DNA of 28,748 nt, taken from Nemertoderma westbladi (Eukaryota; Xenacoelomorpha; Nemertodermatida; Nemertodermatidae). The notes beneath the pieces are model-generated. The model worked only from the letters and a program-made list of their open reading frames with translations, did not search any database and was not told the DNA's origin. The stretch is taken from NCBI GenBank assembly GCA_032718475.1, contig JAUCBJ010002991.1, positions 1 through 28,748 of the forward strand. The letters run 5' to 3'. Positions 20,661-28,748 of the stretch are shown piece by piece. A program made the position numbers and the translations under genes. The first letter of the stretch is position 1; every line of letters starts with the position of its first letter.

Positions 20661-22058
20661 AAAGTATATGACATCATTTGGGTCCGTGTGCAAAGTATAT
20701 GACATCCTTTGGGTCCGTGTGCAAAGTATCTGCCAACATTTGTGTCCGTGTGCAAAGTATCTGACATATTTTGGGTCCGTGTGCAAAGTATATGACATCC
20801 TTTGGGTCCATGTGCAAAGTATATGACATCCTTTGGGTCCGTGTGCAAAGTATCTGACATCCTTTGGGTCCGTATGCAAAGTATCTGTCAACATTTGTGT
20901 CCGTGTACAAAGTATCTGACATCTTTTGGATCCGTGTGCAAAGTATATGACATCCTTTGGGTCCGTGTGCAAAGTATCTGCCAACATTTGGGTCCGTGTG
21001 TAAAGTATCTGACATATTTTGGGTCCGTGTGCAAAGTATCGGACATCCTTTGGGTCCGAGTACAAAGTATCAGACATCTTTTGGGTCCGTGTGCAAAGTA
21101 TCTGCCAACATTTGTGTCCGTGTGCAAAGTATCTGCCAACATTTGGGTCCATGTGCAAAGTATCTGACATCCTTTGGGTCCGTGTGCAAAGTATATGACA
21201 TCCTTTGGGTCCGTTTGAAAAGTATCTGACATCTTTTGGGTCCGTGTGCAAAGTATCTGCCAACATTTTGGTCCGTGTGCAAAGTATCTGGCATCTTTTG
21301 GGTCCGTGTGCAAAGTATATGACATCCTTTGGGTCCGTGTGCAAAGTATATGACATCCTTTGGGTCCGTGTGCAAAGTATCTGCCAACATTTTGGTCCGT
21401 GTGCAAAGTATCTGACATCTTTTGGGTCCGTGTGCAAAGTATCTGAGATCCTTTGGGTCCGTGTTCAACGTATCTGCAAACATTTGGGTCCGTGTGCAAA
21501 GTATCTGACATCTTTTGGGTCCATGTGCAAAGTATCTGAGATCCTTTGGGTCCGTGTTCAACGTATCTGCCAACATTTGGGTCCGTGTGCAAAGTATCTG
21601 ACATCTTTTGGGTCCGTGTGCAAAGTATATGACATCCTTTGGGTCCGTGTGCAAAGTATCTGACATCTTTTGGGTCCGTGTTCAACGTATCTGCCAACAT
21701 TTGGGTCCGTGTGCAAAGTATCTGACATATATTGGGTCCATGTGCAAAGTATATGACATCCTTTGGTTCCGTGTGCAAATTATCTGCCAACATTTGGGTC
21801 CGTGTGCAAAGTATCTGACATCTATTTGGGTCCGTGTGCAAAGTATCTGAGATCCTTTGCGTCCGTGTTCAACGTATCTGCAAACATTTGGGTCCGTGTG
21901 CAAAGTATCTGACATCTTTTGGGTCCATGTGCAAAGTATATGACATCCTTTCGTTCCGTTTGCAAAGTATCTGCCAACATTTGGGTCCGTGTGCAAAGTA
22001 TCTGACATCTTTTGGGTCCGTGTGCAAAGTATATGACATCCTTTGGGTCCGTTTGCAA

Positions 22059-22420
22059 ACATATTATTACCATCATTAACATTAGTAGGTGAATAGGGCA
22101 GGGTACAGTAGATGGTATACAATAATACAAAGTAACCAATAAGAAATCACCATGGACAAGTTAGTCAGAATCAATCAGCTGATCCAAATTTATCCAAAAA
22201 ATTGGCTCTTTGTGGCTCAGTGCTTTATTCCTTATATTTGCATAATTTCTCGCAGAATTACCTTTGATAGCATTAATTTATCACTGCGCAACATCTCCTG
22301 TGTCGGAGTGGGTTGGTGCCTCATTGCTTCATAGTGAAATGGTCAATTTCTGGGTCCGTGTGGCTCTGTGCATTTTAGCACTGCCCATTTTCAGTCCTTG
22401 TCAAGCTGCTCGAAAACCGC
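22059..22420. other. Right flank of array 2
   Basis: Unique sequence with only short frames. The words tgggtccgtgtggctctgtgc (in part) near 22350 look like an isolated fragment of a 31-bp unit, but the match is only about 10 bp and could be chance. Confidence 0.5.
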
Positions 22421-22575
22421 TGAACAGTTTCAACAGCTCTTTTCAGCGTTTATCATGCAGCACAAAGGTCTCTGAGCAGCTTTGAGAGATATTTTATGTA
22501 TTTTTCAAACTGTACGAAGACCTCTCAGCCTCTGGGCAGTTTTATCAGTTCTTTTCGGTTTTTCTCATGACAGTC
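22420..22575. repeat. Diverged ~111-bp duplication
   Basis: cagtttcaacagctctttt with cgtttatcatg near 22426-22457 is echoed by cagttttatcagttctttt with gtttttctcatg near 22537-22568, about 111 bp apart. Non-coding. Confidence 0.55.
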
Positions 22576-22589
22576 GGGGAGAAGTTCAA

Positions 22590-22660
22590 ATTTCAACTGA
22601 GTTGAAATTTAAAACTTTTTTTTTTTAATTCAACTTTTAAGTTGTAAATTCAACTCTAAA
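22590..22660. repeat. Small AT-rich inverted repeats
   Basis: Two hairpins lie close together: tttcaactgagttgaaa and caacttttaagttg. They may be the edge of a miniature inverted-repeat element; no second edge was identified. Confidence 0.5.
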
Positions 22661-22756
22661 TTGGCAGGAGGCGCAGAAGGCCCCCAAGATGTGACAGAAG
22701 GGGTGTTTTCATTGTTTTTATGGGTGTAACTCGAAAAATTAACCCTATTAAACCCG

Positions 22757-22783
22757 GGGGGGGGGTCAATATGACCCCCCCCC
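22757..22783. other. Perfect 12-bp G9/C9 hairpin
   Basis: The left arm gggggggggtca (22757-22768) pairs perfectly with tgaccccccccc (22772-22783) across a 3-base loop, ata. Homopolymer G and C runs face each other. The structure lies in otherwise AT-rich DNA. Confidence 0.9.
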
Positions 22784-22799
22784 GTGGTTTTTTTATTAT

Positions 22800-23990
22800 A
22801 ATTCTGAAACAAACGCAGTTGGGAATCTGAAATTTTATGATTTTTCCTAAAAATCTATTGTCTTCCTAGTAGTGAAAACCGTTTTCAAAAATATTGGGTA
22901 CTTTTCGAGTTATAGCACCATTTTTTAGCCCTACTTTTGGCACTTTTTTTGAGACGTTTTTTGAAAATTACATTTCAATAAATATGAATTGTAACATCTC
23001 TATTTTGGATCTACACAGGTTTTTTGGTGTTAGAAATTTGATGGAATTCATATAAATTGATTTAGAAACTTCAAACTTGTTTTTTTGGTGGGTGACAAAT
23101 TTTGGTGCCAGCACCAAATTTTGAAATAAGTCAACCCTGCAAACCATAGCAACATTAAAATAATGTTTATTAACATCTTTATTCATATAATAAAATATTA
23201 AAATTCAAATGTTAAACTAATGCCAGTTTTAATATTTTTTTGGCAAAGCGCTCGGACCCTGTGCAATAGAAGTGCACTTTTGGCAGTATTTGGTAACACA
23301 TATTAATCAGTGTTATTTTAACATTGGAATTTTAATAGTTAGTGGATTTCCCACCCTTAACATTCTAATGTTATTCTAACATTAAGCTAATATTGGAATT
23401 ATTTCATAGCATTCTCATAGCATTCCTGATTTTTTTTTCTCACTATTTTCTCATTATTATTCTAACATTAGTACATCAATACTAAAACATTATGATTTTA
23501 ATGTTAAAATGCATGGTATCTTGTAATAGGCCTACATAGAGTTTCCATATAAACAATGTTATTTCTATAAATGCAAAAACTTATTACACCTGAACAAAAT
23601 TGGTGCGGTTTGTTTTAATATTACAGAATAACAATGGGTAAAAACGCTATTTATTAATATTATAATCATAATGTGAATAATAATGTTAGTATGTGTACAC
23701 CCGTTGAAAATATGGAAATGAAACAGACCAACCCAAGACGCAATGCTTTTATCTTATTATCTTATAGCAAATACATATAACTAACAACAGTAATATTTTA
23801 TAATAATGTCTGGTTAATCCCTAATGTAGTGCTAATCTCGTAGGTATAAAAACACGAACGTTTCCGATACATAATAGGACAATCTATTACAATTTTATTA
23901 TTAATTGAAAAGATATTGCAAGAAACAAACAATTAAAATTTGATATAAATATAAATAAAGGTTGACCTATTTTATGCACATGTATTGGCC
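22800..23990. other. AT-rich stretch between the hairpin and the minus-strand exons
   Basis: No convincing gene. Between about 23310 and 23500 the words taacatt and aatgtta recur many times in both orientations. On the minus strand, an AATAAA-type signal lies near 23890-23905, about 90-100 bp past the predicted stop codon at 23991, and could serve as the polyadenylation signal of the minus-strand gene. Confidence 0.5.
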
Positions 23991-24102
23991 CTACGGTATA
24001 AAGTTCATATAAGTCCAATCAAAAGTCTCCATTCCAGTCTCGATTTCGTTTTCTATCTTTTCGATTGCGATGCAATCCTCGGCTCCTCCAACTTTTCTAG
24101 CA
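23991..24102 (-). CDS. Candidate last coding exon of an unrecognised spliced gene
   Basis: On the minus strand a textbook acceptor (ttaattactttacag, cut at 24102/24103) is followed by one base completing a codon, then 36 codons and the stop TAG at 23991-23993. The peptide begins ARKVGGAEDC, continues through EKIENEIETG and ends FDWTYMNFIP. It is acidic and helical-looking, with no membrane segment. The phase (one base needed) matches exactly what the donor at 24405 provides. I do not recognise the family. An in-silico prediction without transcript evidence; moderate confidence. Confidence 0.5.
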
Positions 24103-24404
24103 CTGTAAAGTAATTAAGATTACATTAATTAAGATTTCATTGATTACATTATTAAGATTACCATAATATTAAGTTGACAGCGAAACGGTATTCCATGATA
24201 TAAGTTAAGAAAATTATGTTATAAATCCTCAAACTTAAACCAACCCATCCACATGCATAATATTTAACACACAAATCCTCACCACTATTATTTATCTAAT
24301 ACAAAACTAATCTTTCTTTATATACCCATAATCGCACCATTGCATTAAATTATAATATTTAATTAAATTTTGAGGTCTATGCATTATAATATAATTATAC
24401 TTAC

Positions 24405-24490
24405 ATGTGCTTAGATCCACCAGCGCGCCACGCAACTTGAACAAAATAGTTTGTAATCACTTTCTCTATCTTCGCGTCAACACCATAGGC
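24405..24490 (-). CDS. Candidate internal coding exon, same gene
   Basis: An 86-bp exon. The acceptor ends cactag (24491-24496) and the donor is gtaagtata (minus strand, 24404 downward), close to the animal consensus. It is open only in the frame that leaves two bases (at) at its end; those join the first base of the next exon to make isoleucine. The peptide starts AYGVDAKIEK, continues VITNYFVQVAW and ends RAGGSKH. The other two frames are closed. The intron to the last exon is 302 bp, AT-rich, with a good branch-type region. Upstream connection is unresolved. Confidence 0.5.
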
Positions 24491-24562
24491 CTAGTGTTCA
24501 GTGAGAAAGCTAGAAGAAATTTAATTGAAAATTAATTTAAATTTGTATCTCTAACTGAGCCT

Positions 24563-25427
24563 CGTGCTGCGCGAAGGCCCCACGGACGTGTTTTGTTAGG
24601 TTATTATGTTACGAGCTTCAAACTATAGCAGTTCTTCCTAGGGTACAGAATAAAGTTATTTACTTTACTTTCTTTACATAAAATGAAACACAATAATATT
24701 ATGTTCAAATTATCCTACTGCGTGAATGTGGGGCGAGCCACGAAAGTAAGCGTTCTCTAGATCTGTAGGTCCGTGTTTTGAAATGTTAATAACTCGGATA
24801 ATTCTCGATGAAATCTAATCAAACTTAGTACACATGTTGTTTGGTAAAAGTTTATAAATTTTCCAATTAGAATTTGCGTGGGGCCTTCAGGATGAGCTAA
24901 TGAAGAGACTCGTATTATATGTTGAATATACTTGCAAGCTTTAGTACAGAATATTGGACGATATGTCAATTTGATAGCACCGGTGGTGGAATGTCTTATG
25001 CTAGTTATTTGGTGATCAGATGTACAGGACGAGTGCAACGAGGGTTGTAATGAAGACGAGAGTTTTAAAAATAACTCGTAAACAACCTGGTTTAGCATAT
25101 TAGACGGTTGACACTTTATCCAATATTGCAATATCCAATAAGGAATGTTTTAAGGCATATATTTGGTGACCAGGTTGTATAGGACGAACGCAACAAGTTT
25201 TGTAGTGGATACAAGTATTCATCTTCTATAAATCGTGTTAAGGCAGGTTAAATACTCAAGTCAAGTTAAATAGTTAAAAAGCGTGTAAGGTTAAACTGAA
25301 ATGGACCTCTGCTTTTTACAACCAGTTTATGCATCACTGATTGATATCTTGGAAATGACGGTTTCCGTTTATCTAATAGAGATTAGTACACTTTCTTATA
25401 GACTTTCGTGCTGCGCGAAGGCCCCAC
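24563..25427. repeat. Segment bounded by 21-bp GC-rich direct repeats
   Basis: A 21-bp word beginning cgtgctgcgcgaagg stands at 24563-24583 and again, identical, at 25407-25427, in AT-rich surroundings. An inverted 11-bp part (gtggggccttc) lies at about 24881. Inside, a diverged ~154-bp duplication is seen (atttggtga at 25007 and 25161, with aggacgag/aacgcaac words). A 124-codon minus-strand frame (24757-25131) has no recognisable features. This looks like a transposon or a locally rearranged repeat lying between the exons of the minus-strand gene. Confidence 0.55.
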
Positions 25428-25607
25428 AATGTGTCAATAAATGTTAGAAATAAATAAATAAATGTCATATGCCAACTTGCATTAGCGTCAATGTACTGTA
25501 TGTGTACCGGCGTAGCCTATATGTACTGTAACAATATGTGTACTGGCGTATTATACTGTAACAATTCCATATCAGTATGTAACAAATAATATGAAAAATT
25601 GTCTAAC

Positions 25608-25755
25608 CTTTAATACATCTTAGAACGATTAATTTTCCCGATGGCATGTCTAGCGGTTTTTGCAAATTTCTCGGCGAATGTGTTTCCATCCATCGTGCAC
25701 AGATGGCAAAACTCGCAGCCGATAGTGATTGTGAGAAGTTGGAGAATTCGTCAAT
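25608..25755 (-). CDS. Candidate upstream coding exon, minus strand
   Basis: On the minus strand a strong pyrimidine tract and acceptor (tttttctaatctttgtag) precede 49 open codons plus one base, then a donor g|gttaga. The peptide starts IDEFSNFSQSL and continues through FAICARWMETH to GKLIVLRCIK. The end phase (one base) does not fit the phase-0 start of the exon at 24405-24490, so either an unseen exon lies between or the two belong to different genes. An alternative frame containing GCEFCHLCTMDGN is also open but lacks a consistent acceptor. No family recognised. Confidence 0.35.
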
Positions 25756-25849
25756 CTACAAAGATTAGAAAAAACTCCTCGCTTACTAACATTTTAATGC
25801 TAAAATATTTAAACAATTATTACATTAATAAAAATTATTAATTACTGAT

Positions 25850-26089
25850 CTAGAACAAATAATAAGAAATCAAAAGAATACGTTTCGAGAACGTATCGAG
25901 CAAAGCAAACAGTCGGCTGAAGCCGGAAGCGATCCGAAGGCTCCTCTTTCGATAGCTACTACACGAAGGTATTGTAGTAATCTTCAACAATTCGAACAAT
26001 TCTGATTCTGTTTTACTCAATTTATTAAATAATTTAATGTCAAATTCGACTTCCCATATAGGATAAAAGGATAAAGATGCCATTATCAT
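25850..26089 (-). CDS. Possible short coding segment, minus strand
   Basis: An open frame of 79 codons contains FDIKLFNKLSKTE and ELFELLKITT, followed by an R/S-rich part that is GC-richer than its surroundings. It lies about 95 bp upstream of the acceptor of the exon at 25608-25755 and could be its 5' neighbour. However, I find no good donor in the matching phase. It could equally be chance. Unrecognised. Confidence 0.2.
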   Translation of the reverse strand: MIMASLSFYPIWEVEFDIKLFNKLSKTESELFELLKITTIPSCSSYRKRSLRIASGFSRLFALLDTFSKRILLISYYLF

Positions 26090-26630
26090 TCTACCTTATA
26101 ATTTGCACCAGTGCATTATTCTCCTGTAGGGCCTTTTCCCATTTGGCTAAATCCTCAGGAGAAGACTACTGGCTGGTCGGGGAACAGGAACTCTGACTGA
26201 AGAGTCTCTCCTTGAATCCATTCCATTATTTTTAAAGTTCCTTGGACACTCTTCAACTCCTCCTTCCTCCTTTATTTCCACCAAGAAGGGAACAATATTA
26301 TGTAGAGGGGGCATGACAGGCAAAACACCCACCCCGCCCCCCTCTTGAAGTTTGTTTATTGTGCAAAATTTTTTTTTAACAATATTTAGATATTTACTGT
26401 ACTGTAACTAAAACGCAAGCGGCCTTTCGGATCTCGTGCGTGGTCTCTGTGGCACATGCCTTATTGGTCTCATTGACAACCGCACATTAGGACTGATATA
26501 TCTGTAGGGGTGTAGGCCTACTGTAGGTATGGCTGTATGGAACCGTACTGAAAAACATCCATGTACTGTAAGTTACGGTCCAGGAAAACCAAAACATGAA
26601 CACATTTGGTTCATGCGGATGCACTGAGTA
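26090..26630. other. Unassigned stretch before the structured leader
   Basis: A short minus-strand frame of 61 codons (26147-26332) lies in a purine/pyrimidine-biased patch and has no recognisable features. The taggcctactgtagg palindrome-like word is at about 26511. Otherwise nothing is recognised. Confidence 0.45.
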
Positions 26631-26657
26631 GGTGTGTTAAACAATCTGCACTGGCAA

Positions 26658-26850
26658 TGTTAGCTTATTCAATCCCGCTAACACCCCATAAAGTTATAAG
26701 CCGATAAGCAATATTGGGAGCCACGAGATTGGATAATTAACCAACTCGTGCCATCCCAATAAGAGTGGGAAGGAAGCACACAATAGAGGGTCAGGGGCCA
26801 AACCCCTAACCCAGAGAGAATAGGTGGAGTGAACGGGAACACTCCAAGGG
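26658..26850 (+). promoter_or_regulatory. Cluster of four stem-loops upstream of the GC-rich ORF
   Basis: Four hairpins follow one another. tgttagc (26658-26664) pairs with gctaaca (26677-26683). A long stem joins tattgggag..ccacgagattgg (26712-26732) with ccaactcgtgccatcccaata (26741-26761, in part) across the loop ataattaa. aggggc-type bases pair with cccct around 26790-26806. ggagtg pairs with cactcc (about 26826-26845). Together they suggest a structured RNA leader or a retroelement LTR/leader. The sequence does not prove transcription. Confidence 0.5.
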
Positions 26851-27273
26851 GCGCCAACAAGGGTATCAACCAATCAAGGCATCGATTAGGTAGAGCAACA
26901 AGGCCAACCGTGCAATATAGCCACTTGGCAGTAATAATACCAATTCAGTTATCTCAGTGCAATACCGGTGCTAGTTTAGGTTATTACATAGTTTTAGATA
27001 GGGAAGGACCGGGACTTTAGTTACCGTATCCCGCCTTCCATATACGACAATACTATATCTATATCTATATCCACATATTATATTATATACGACAAACAAC
27101 ATCAGAACTCATTTCACTCTTTATACACGGCGGGGACGCGTGAACTAAAACCGGATAAACCGGGATCCCTCTTGGATCCCGTCACAGTAACTAAACCCTT
27201 CGGCAGTAACCAAACCCAGCTGCCGCCCTAGATAAACTCGTAACCACTAGCCACCGAAATCTGCAGAAGAGAG
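26851..27273 (+). other. 5' leader-like region of the GC-rich ORF
   Basis: Non-coding. It contains a (ctatat)-type run near 27054-27072, a perfect 7-bp hairpin ggatccc/gggatcc around ctctt (27162-27180), and a near-duplicate pair cagtaactaaaccc and cagtaaccaaaccc (about 27186 and 27205). I looked for an LTR end followed by a tRNA-complementary primer site; the only TGG-initiated candidate (tggatcccgtcac, about 27174) is unconvincing. Confidence 0.4.
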
Positions 27274-28110
27274 ATGAGTCAGTCAGGTGACACGACACCG
27301 ACGCGGACCCCGGACGAAGACCTAACGATCCGCGAGGCCGCAACCAGGCGATACAGGCCCACAACGCCGGACCCATCGGTAACGGGTCATCCGGCAGTTC
27401 AGGACGAGGGGGGCCTGGAACCCGAGCTCGAGCCGAGAGGAAGAGAGAGCGGGACGGAGGGAGACGGAGACGAGTCGACACGGGACGGGGGTCGACGCAC
27501 CGGTGTCGCCGGCCAGCCACAGGCCGAGGGCGACGAGCGGCCCACCGAAACGGCGACGGTGGGGCCGACGGTGCGGCCCCGGACGCAGAGAGACGAACGA
27601 GATATCGGTACCGATGTCGCCGGCCAGCCACAGGCCGAGGGCGACGGACGGCCCACCGGAACGGCGACGGTGGGGCCGCCGGTACGACGTCGAACCCGGA
27701 GAGACGGACGAGAGGTCGGCGAAGAGGACGTCGGGGTTTCTGAGCGACTTCGACGGGCCTACAACGCGACCCGGAGACTACTAGAGGAGGCCAGAAAGGG
27801 GAAAACGATAGACGAGGTAAAACTGAAGTCAGGACTAGGTAAGTCGGACAGACATTTATACTATCTAATGCATTTCGGGCAGAGAGAATTGGCCGAGGAG
27901 AGAGCGGAAAGGGTTGCCGAGGAACTGTATGACTCATGGCGGCATGGGGGTATACAACCTAGTGTAGTGTACATAGGGCCATATTTAATCGATGCCCAGG
28001 GTATAAAATTAGAGGGTTGGAACAGACCTGAGGAGGGCGAATCCGAGGCTGACCCTGCGGATTCGGTCTCGTCGGTCGGAGGGGAGTTCCGGGAGGAGGG
28101 GGAAAGCTAG
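27274..28110 (+). CDS. Unrecognised 278-residue protein, possibly retroelement gag-like
   Basis: A GC-rich frame beginning MSQSGDTTPT. Residues 1-77 are hydrophilic and look disordered (T, P, E, R rich). Residues 78-114 and 115-151 are a 37-residue tandem repeat starting VAGQPQAEGD. Residues 156-225 look helical; within them TIDEVKLKSGLGKSDRHLYYL (177-197, in part) has the spacing of a helix-turn-helix, which is inference. Residues 228-250 (SVVYIGPYLID) may form a beta element, and the tail is acidic. It ends GES at tandem stops tagtag. A second frame overlaps its 3' end. Base composition differs sharply from the AT-rich neighbours, suggesting a mobile element or transferred DNA. Family not recognised. 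Confidence 0.6.
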   Translation: MSQSGDTTPTRTPDEDLTIREAATRRYRPTTPDPSVTGHPAVQDEGGLEPELEPRGRESGTEGDGDESTRDGGRRTGVAGQPQAEGDERPTETATVGPTVRPRTQRDERDIGTDVAGQPQAEGDGRPTGTATVGPPVRRRTRRDGREVGEEDVGVSERLRRAYNATRRLLEEARKGKTIDEVKLKSGLGKSDRHLYYLMHFGQRELAEERAERVAEELYDSWRHGGIQPSVVYIGPYLIDAQGIKLEGWNRPEEGESEADPADSVSSVGGEFREEGES

Positions 28111-28748
28111 TAGATCGGGAAGGCGGAGGGAATCCTCCACAACCGATAAGTCTGCTACATCCTCCGCGAAAGAAAGACGGGTGAGAGAGATAGACGCTAG
28201 GTACCGTCTCAATCTAGCAGTGCAAGGTAATAGAGAAGTAGGTAGACGGCTAGAGGAAGGGAGAGTGCTGCTAGAGAGGGAAATGGCGTCGATTGGAGAG
28301 ATAAGAGAGAGGGCCGAAAGGGCCGTGAGGAGCCTTAGGGAGTATGATGAAATAGAGTTGAAGGAACAAGAAGAGCGTGTGGCGAGAGAGAAAAGCGAAC
28401 GCGAGAAGCGTGAAGCGAAGGAGGAAAGTGAACGCAGAGAGCGTGAAGCGAGGGAGGAGAGTGAGCGTAGAGCGCGTGAGGCGAGGCGAAGGGAGGGGAT
28501 TAGGAGAGAGATGGAATTGGCCAAGCAGACCGAACGGGAGGCTATGGATAAAATAGCAAAAGTGGAGCGTGAGCGAAAAGAATTGGAGAAACAGCGAGAC
28601 AAACTCGTAGAGTATGAAGCTGTACACACGCGTGAGGTGGAACTGGCGCAGATGGGGGAGTCTGAGAGCGAGGCTGGCTCTAGTATTTTTGAGGAGCCGG
28701 GGGCCGTGGATACATTTATTAATACCCCACTTACAGGGACCGCACGAC
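28013..28748 (+). CDS. Overlapping +1-frame ORF with long charged helix (runs off window)
   Basis: In the frame +1 to the preceding ORF the sequence is open from 28013 (after tag at 28010-28012) to the window end, at least 245 codons. The first ATG is only at 28283, so the upstream part would need a +1 frameshift, a splice or a non-AUG start. From about 28160 to 28650 the product is dominated by E, R, K and A in heptad-like order (EEEs such as EREAREESERRAR), as in a coiled coil or single alpha-helix; then comes a less charged segment with FEEPGAVDTFINT. The overlap with the previous ORF is about 98 bp. It may be the second half of one protein split by a frameshift. Not recognised. Confidence 0.5.

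Larger units (their letters stand above)
17440..21841 (-). other. Overlapping long open frames inside array 2 (not called as genes)
   Basis: Minus-strand frames include 17440-20643 (1067 codons), 19233-21437 (734), 17745-18752 (335) and 20888-21841 (317), all encoding the same 31-residue period as in array 1. Some frames contain stops created by variant units, for example tatattacatcc near 20014 and 20572 (taa on the minus strand). The longest frame leaves the array on the left into unique sequence before its stop. I consider these repeat by-products. Confidence 0.72.
17499..22058. repeat. 31-bp satellite array 2 (about 147 units)
   Basis: Same unit family as array 1. The first ttt is at 17515 and the last at 22042, 4527 bp apart, i.e. 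146 x 31 plus one base. The single extra base is in the unit at about 21823 (ctatttggg, 32-bp spacing). Type order often cycles tctgacatct, tatgacatcc, tctgccaaca. Fewer units carry the gtttgc change than in array 1. The right end leaves the repeat at tttgcaaac|atattatt. Confidence 0.97.

Noticed and set aside
17981-20671. Plus-strand ORFs of 90-152 codons in array 2 as genes
   Set aside because: They are short runs between TGA codons of the same satellite and begin and end at unit variants.
7127-22058. The 31-bp repeats as a CRISPR array
   Set aside because: The repeats are directly adjacent without unique spacers, there are no cas genes, and the context is eukaryotic.
24757-25131. A 124-codon minus-strand ORF as a coding exon
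   Set aside because: It lies within the segment bounded by 21-bp repeats, includes part of a 154-bp duplication, and has no recognisable motifs or matching splice phase.
25641-25841. A 66-codon plus-strand ORF as a gene
   Set aside because: It lies antisense to the exon-like segment 25608-25755, which has both splice signals. The ORF has no supporting context.
26658-27273. A complete 5' LTR with primer-binding site
   Set aside because: No second copy exists in the window, the ends cannot be fixed, and the only TGG candidate after it is not preceded by a CA terminus.
27191-27937. A 248-codon minus-strand ORF opposite the GC-rich ORF
   Set aside because: It is the antisense shadow of the 27274-28110 frame: its product is low-complexity R/P/S sequence, and the plus frame has better start context and structure.
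28009-28629. Minus-strand 206- and 118-codon ORFs rich in S, L and R
   Set aside because: They are antisense to the E/R/K-rich helix on the plus strand. GAG/CGT-rich codons give leucine- and serine-rich antisense frames without stops.

Overview
The window looks like repeat-dominated nuclear DNA from a metazoan. It contains 5'-truncated LINE reverse transcriptases, a hAT-type element, minisatellites, long 31-bp satellite arrays, and AT-rich intergenic DNA with spliceosome-style intron borders. The palindrome TAGGCCTA or close variants recurs (near 12142, 23527, 24485 and 26511), a word I associate with marine invertebrates such as echinoderms. That taxonomic hint is weak. There is no bacterial gene organisation and I found no tRNA or rRNA gene.

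Layout. 1-6240: a composite repeat landscape in which AT-rich modules alternate with a ~146-bp GACA-rich minisatellite; a 5'-truncated LINE lies inside it on the minus strand (2064-2606). 7127-10770: satellite array 1, 117 complete 31-bp units with no net indel. 10930-12150: a 61-bp minisatellite split by a truncated LINE (11166-12049). About 12265-14764: a second LINE family, plus strand, interrupted by a 1278-bp hAT-type element that itself carries a ~382-bp fold-back element. 14765-17498: AT-rich DNA with a diverged ~470-bp duplication. 17499-22058: satellite array 2, about 147 units of the same 31-bp family with its own nested duplications. 22059-23990: unassigned AT-rich DNA with small inverted repeats. 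23991-25755: minus-strand candidate exons with good splice sites. 26658-27273: a leader-like stretch rich in stem-loops. 27274-28748: a GC-rich coding block with a 278-codon ORF and an overlapping +1-frame ORF that encodes a long charged helix and runs off the window.

How the parts relate. The long open frames in the two arrays are best explained by satellite arithmetic. The unit is 31 bp, one more than a multiple of three, so three units (93 bp) equal 31 codons and all three minus-strand frames encode the same 31-residue periodic polypeptide in rotated phase. I annotate them as repeat, not as genes. The segments most likely to be real host or element genes are the spliced minus-strand exons at 23991-24490 and the GC-rich ORF pair at the right edge. 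The pair resembles the start of a retroelement or an unrecognised gene, but I could not assign a family.
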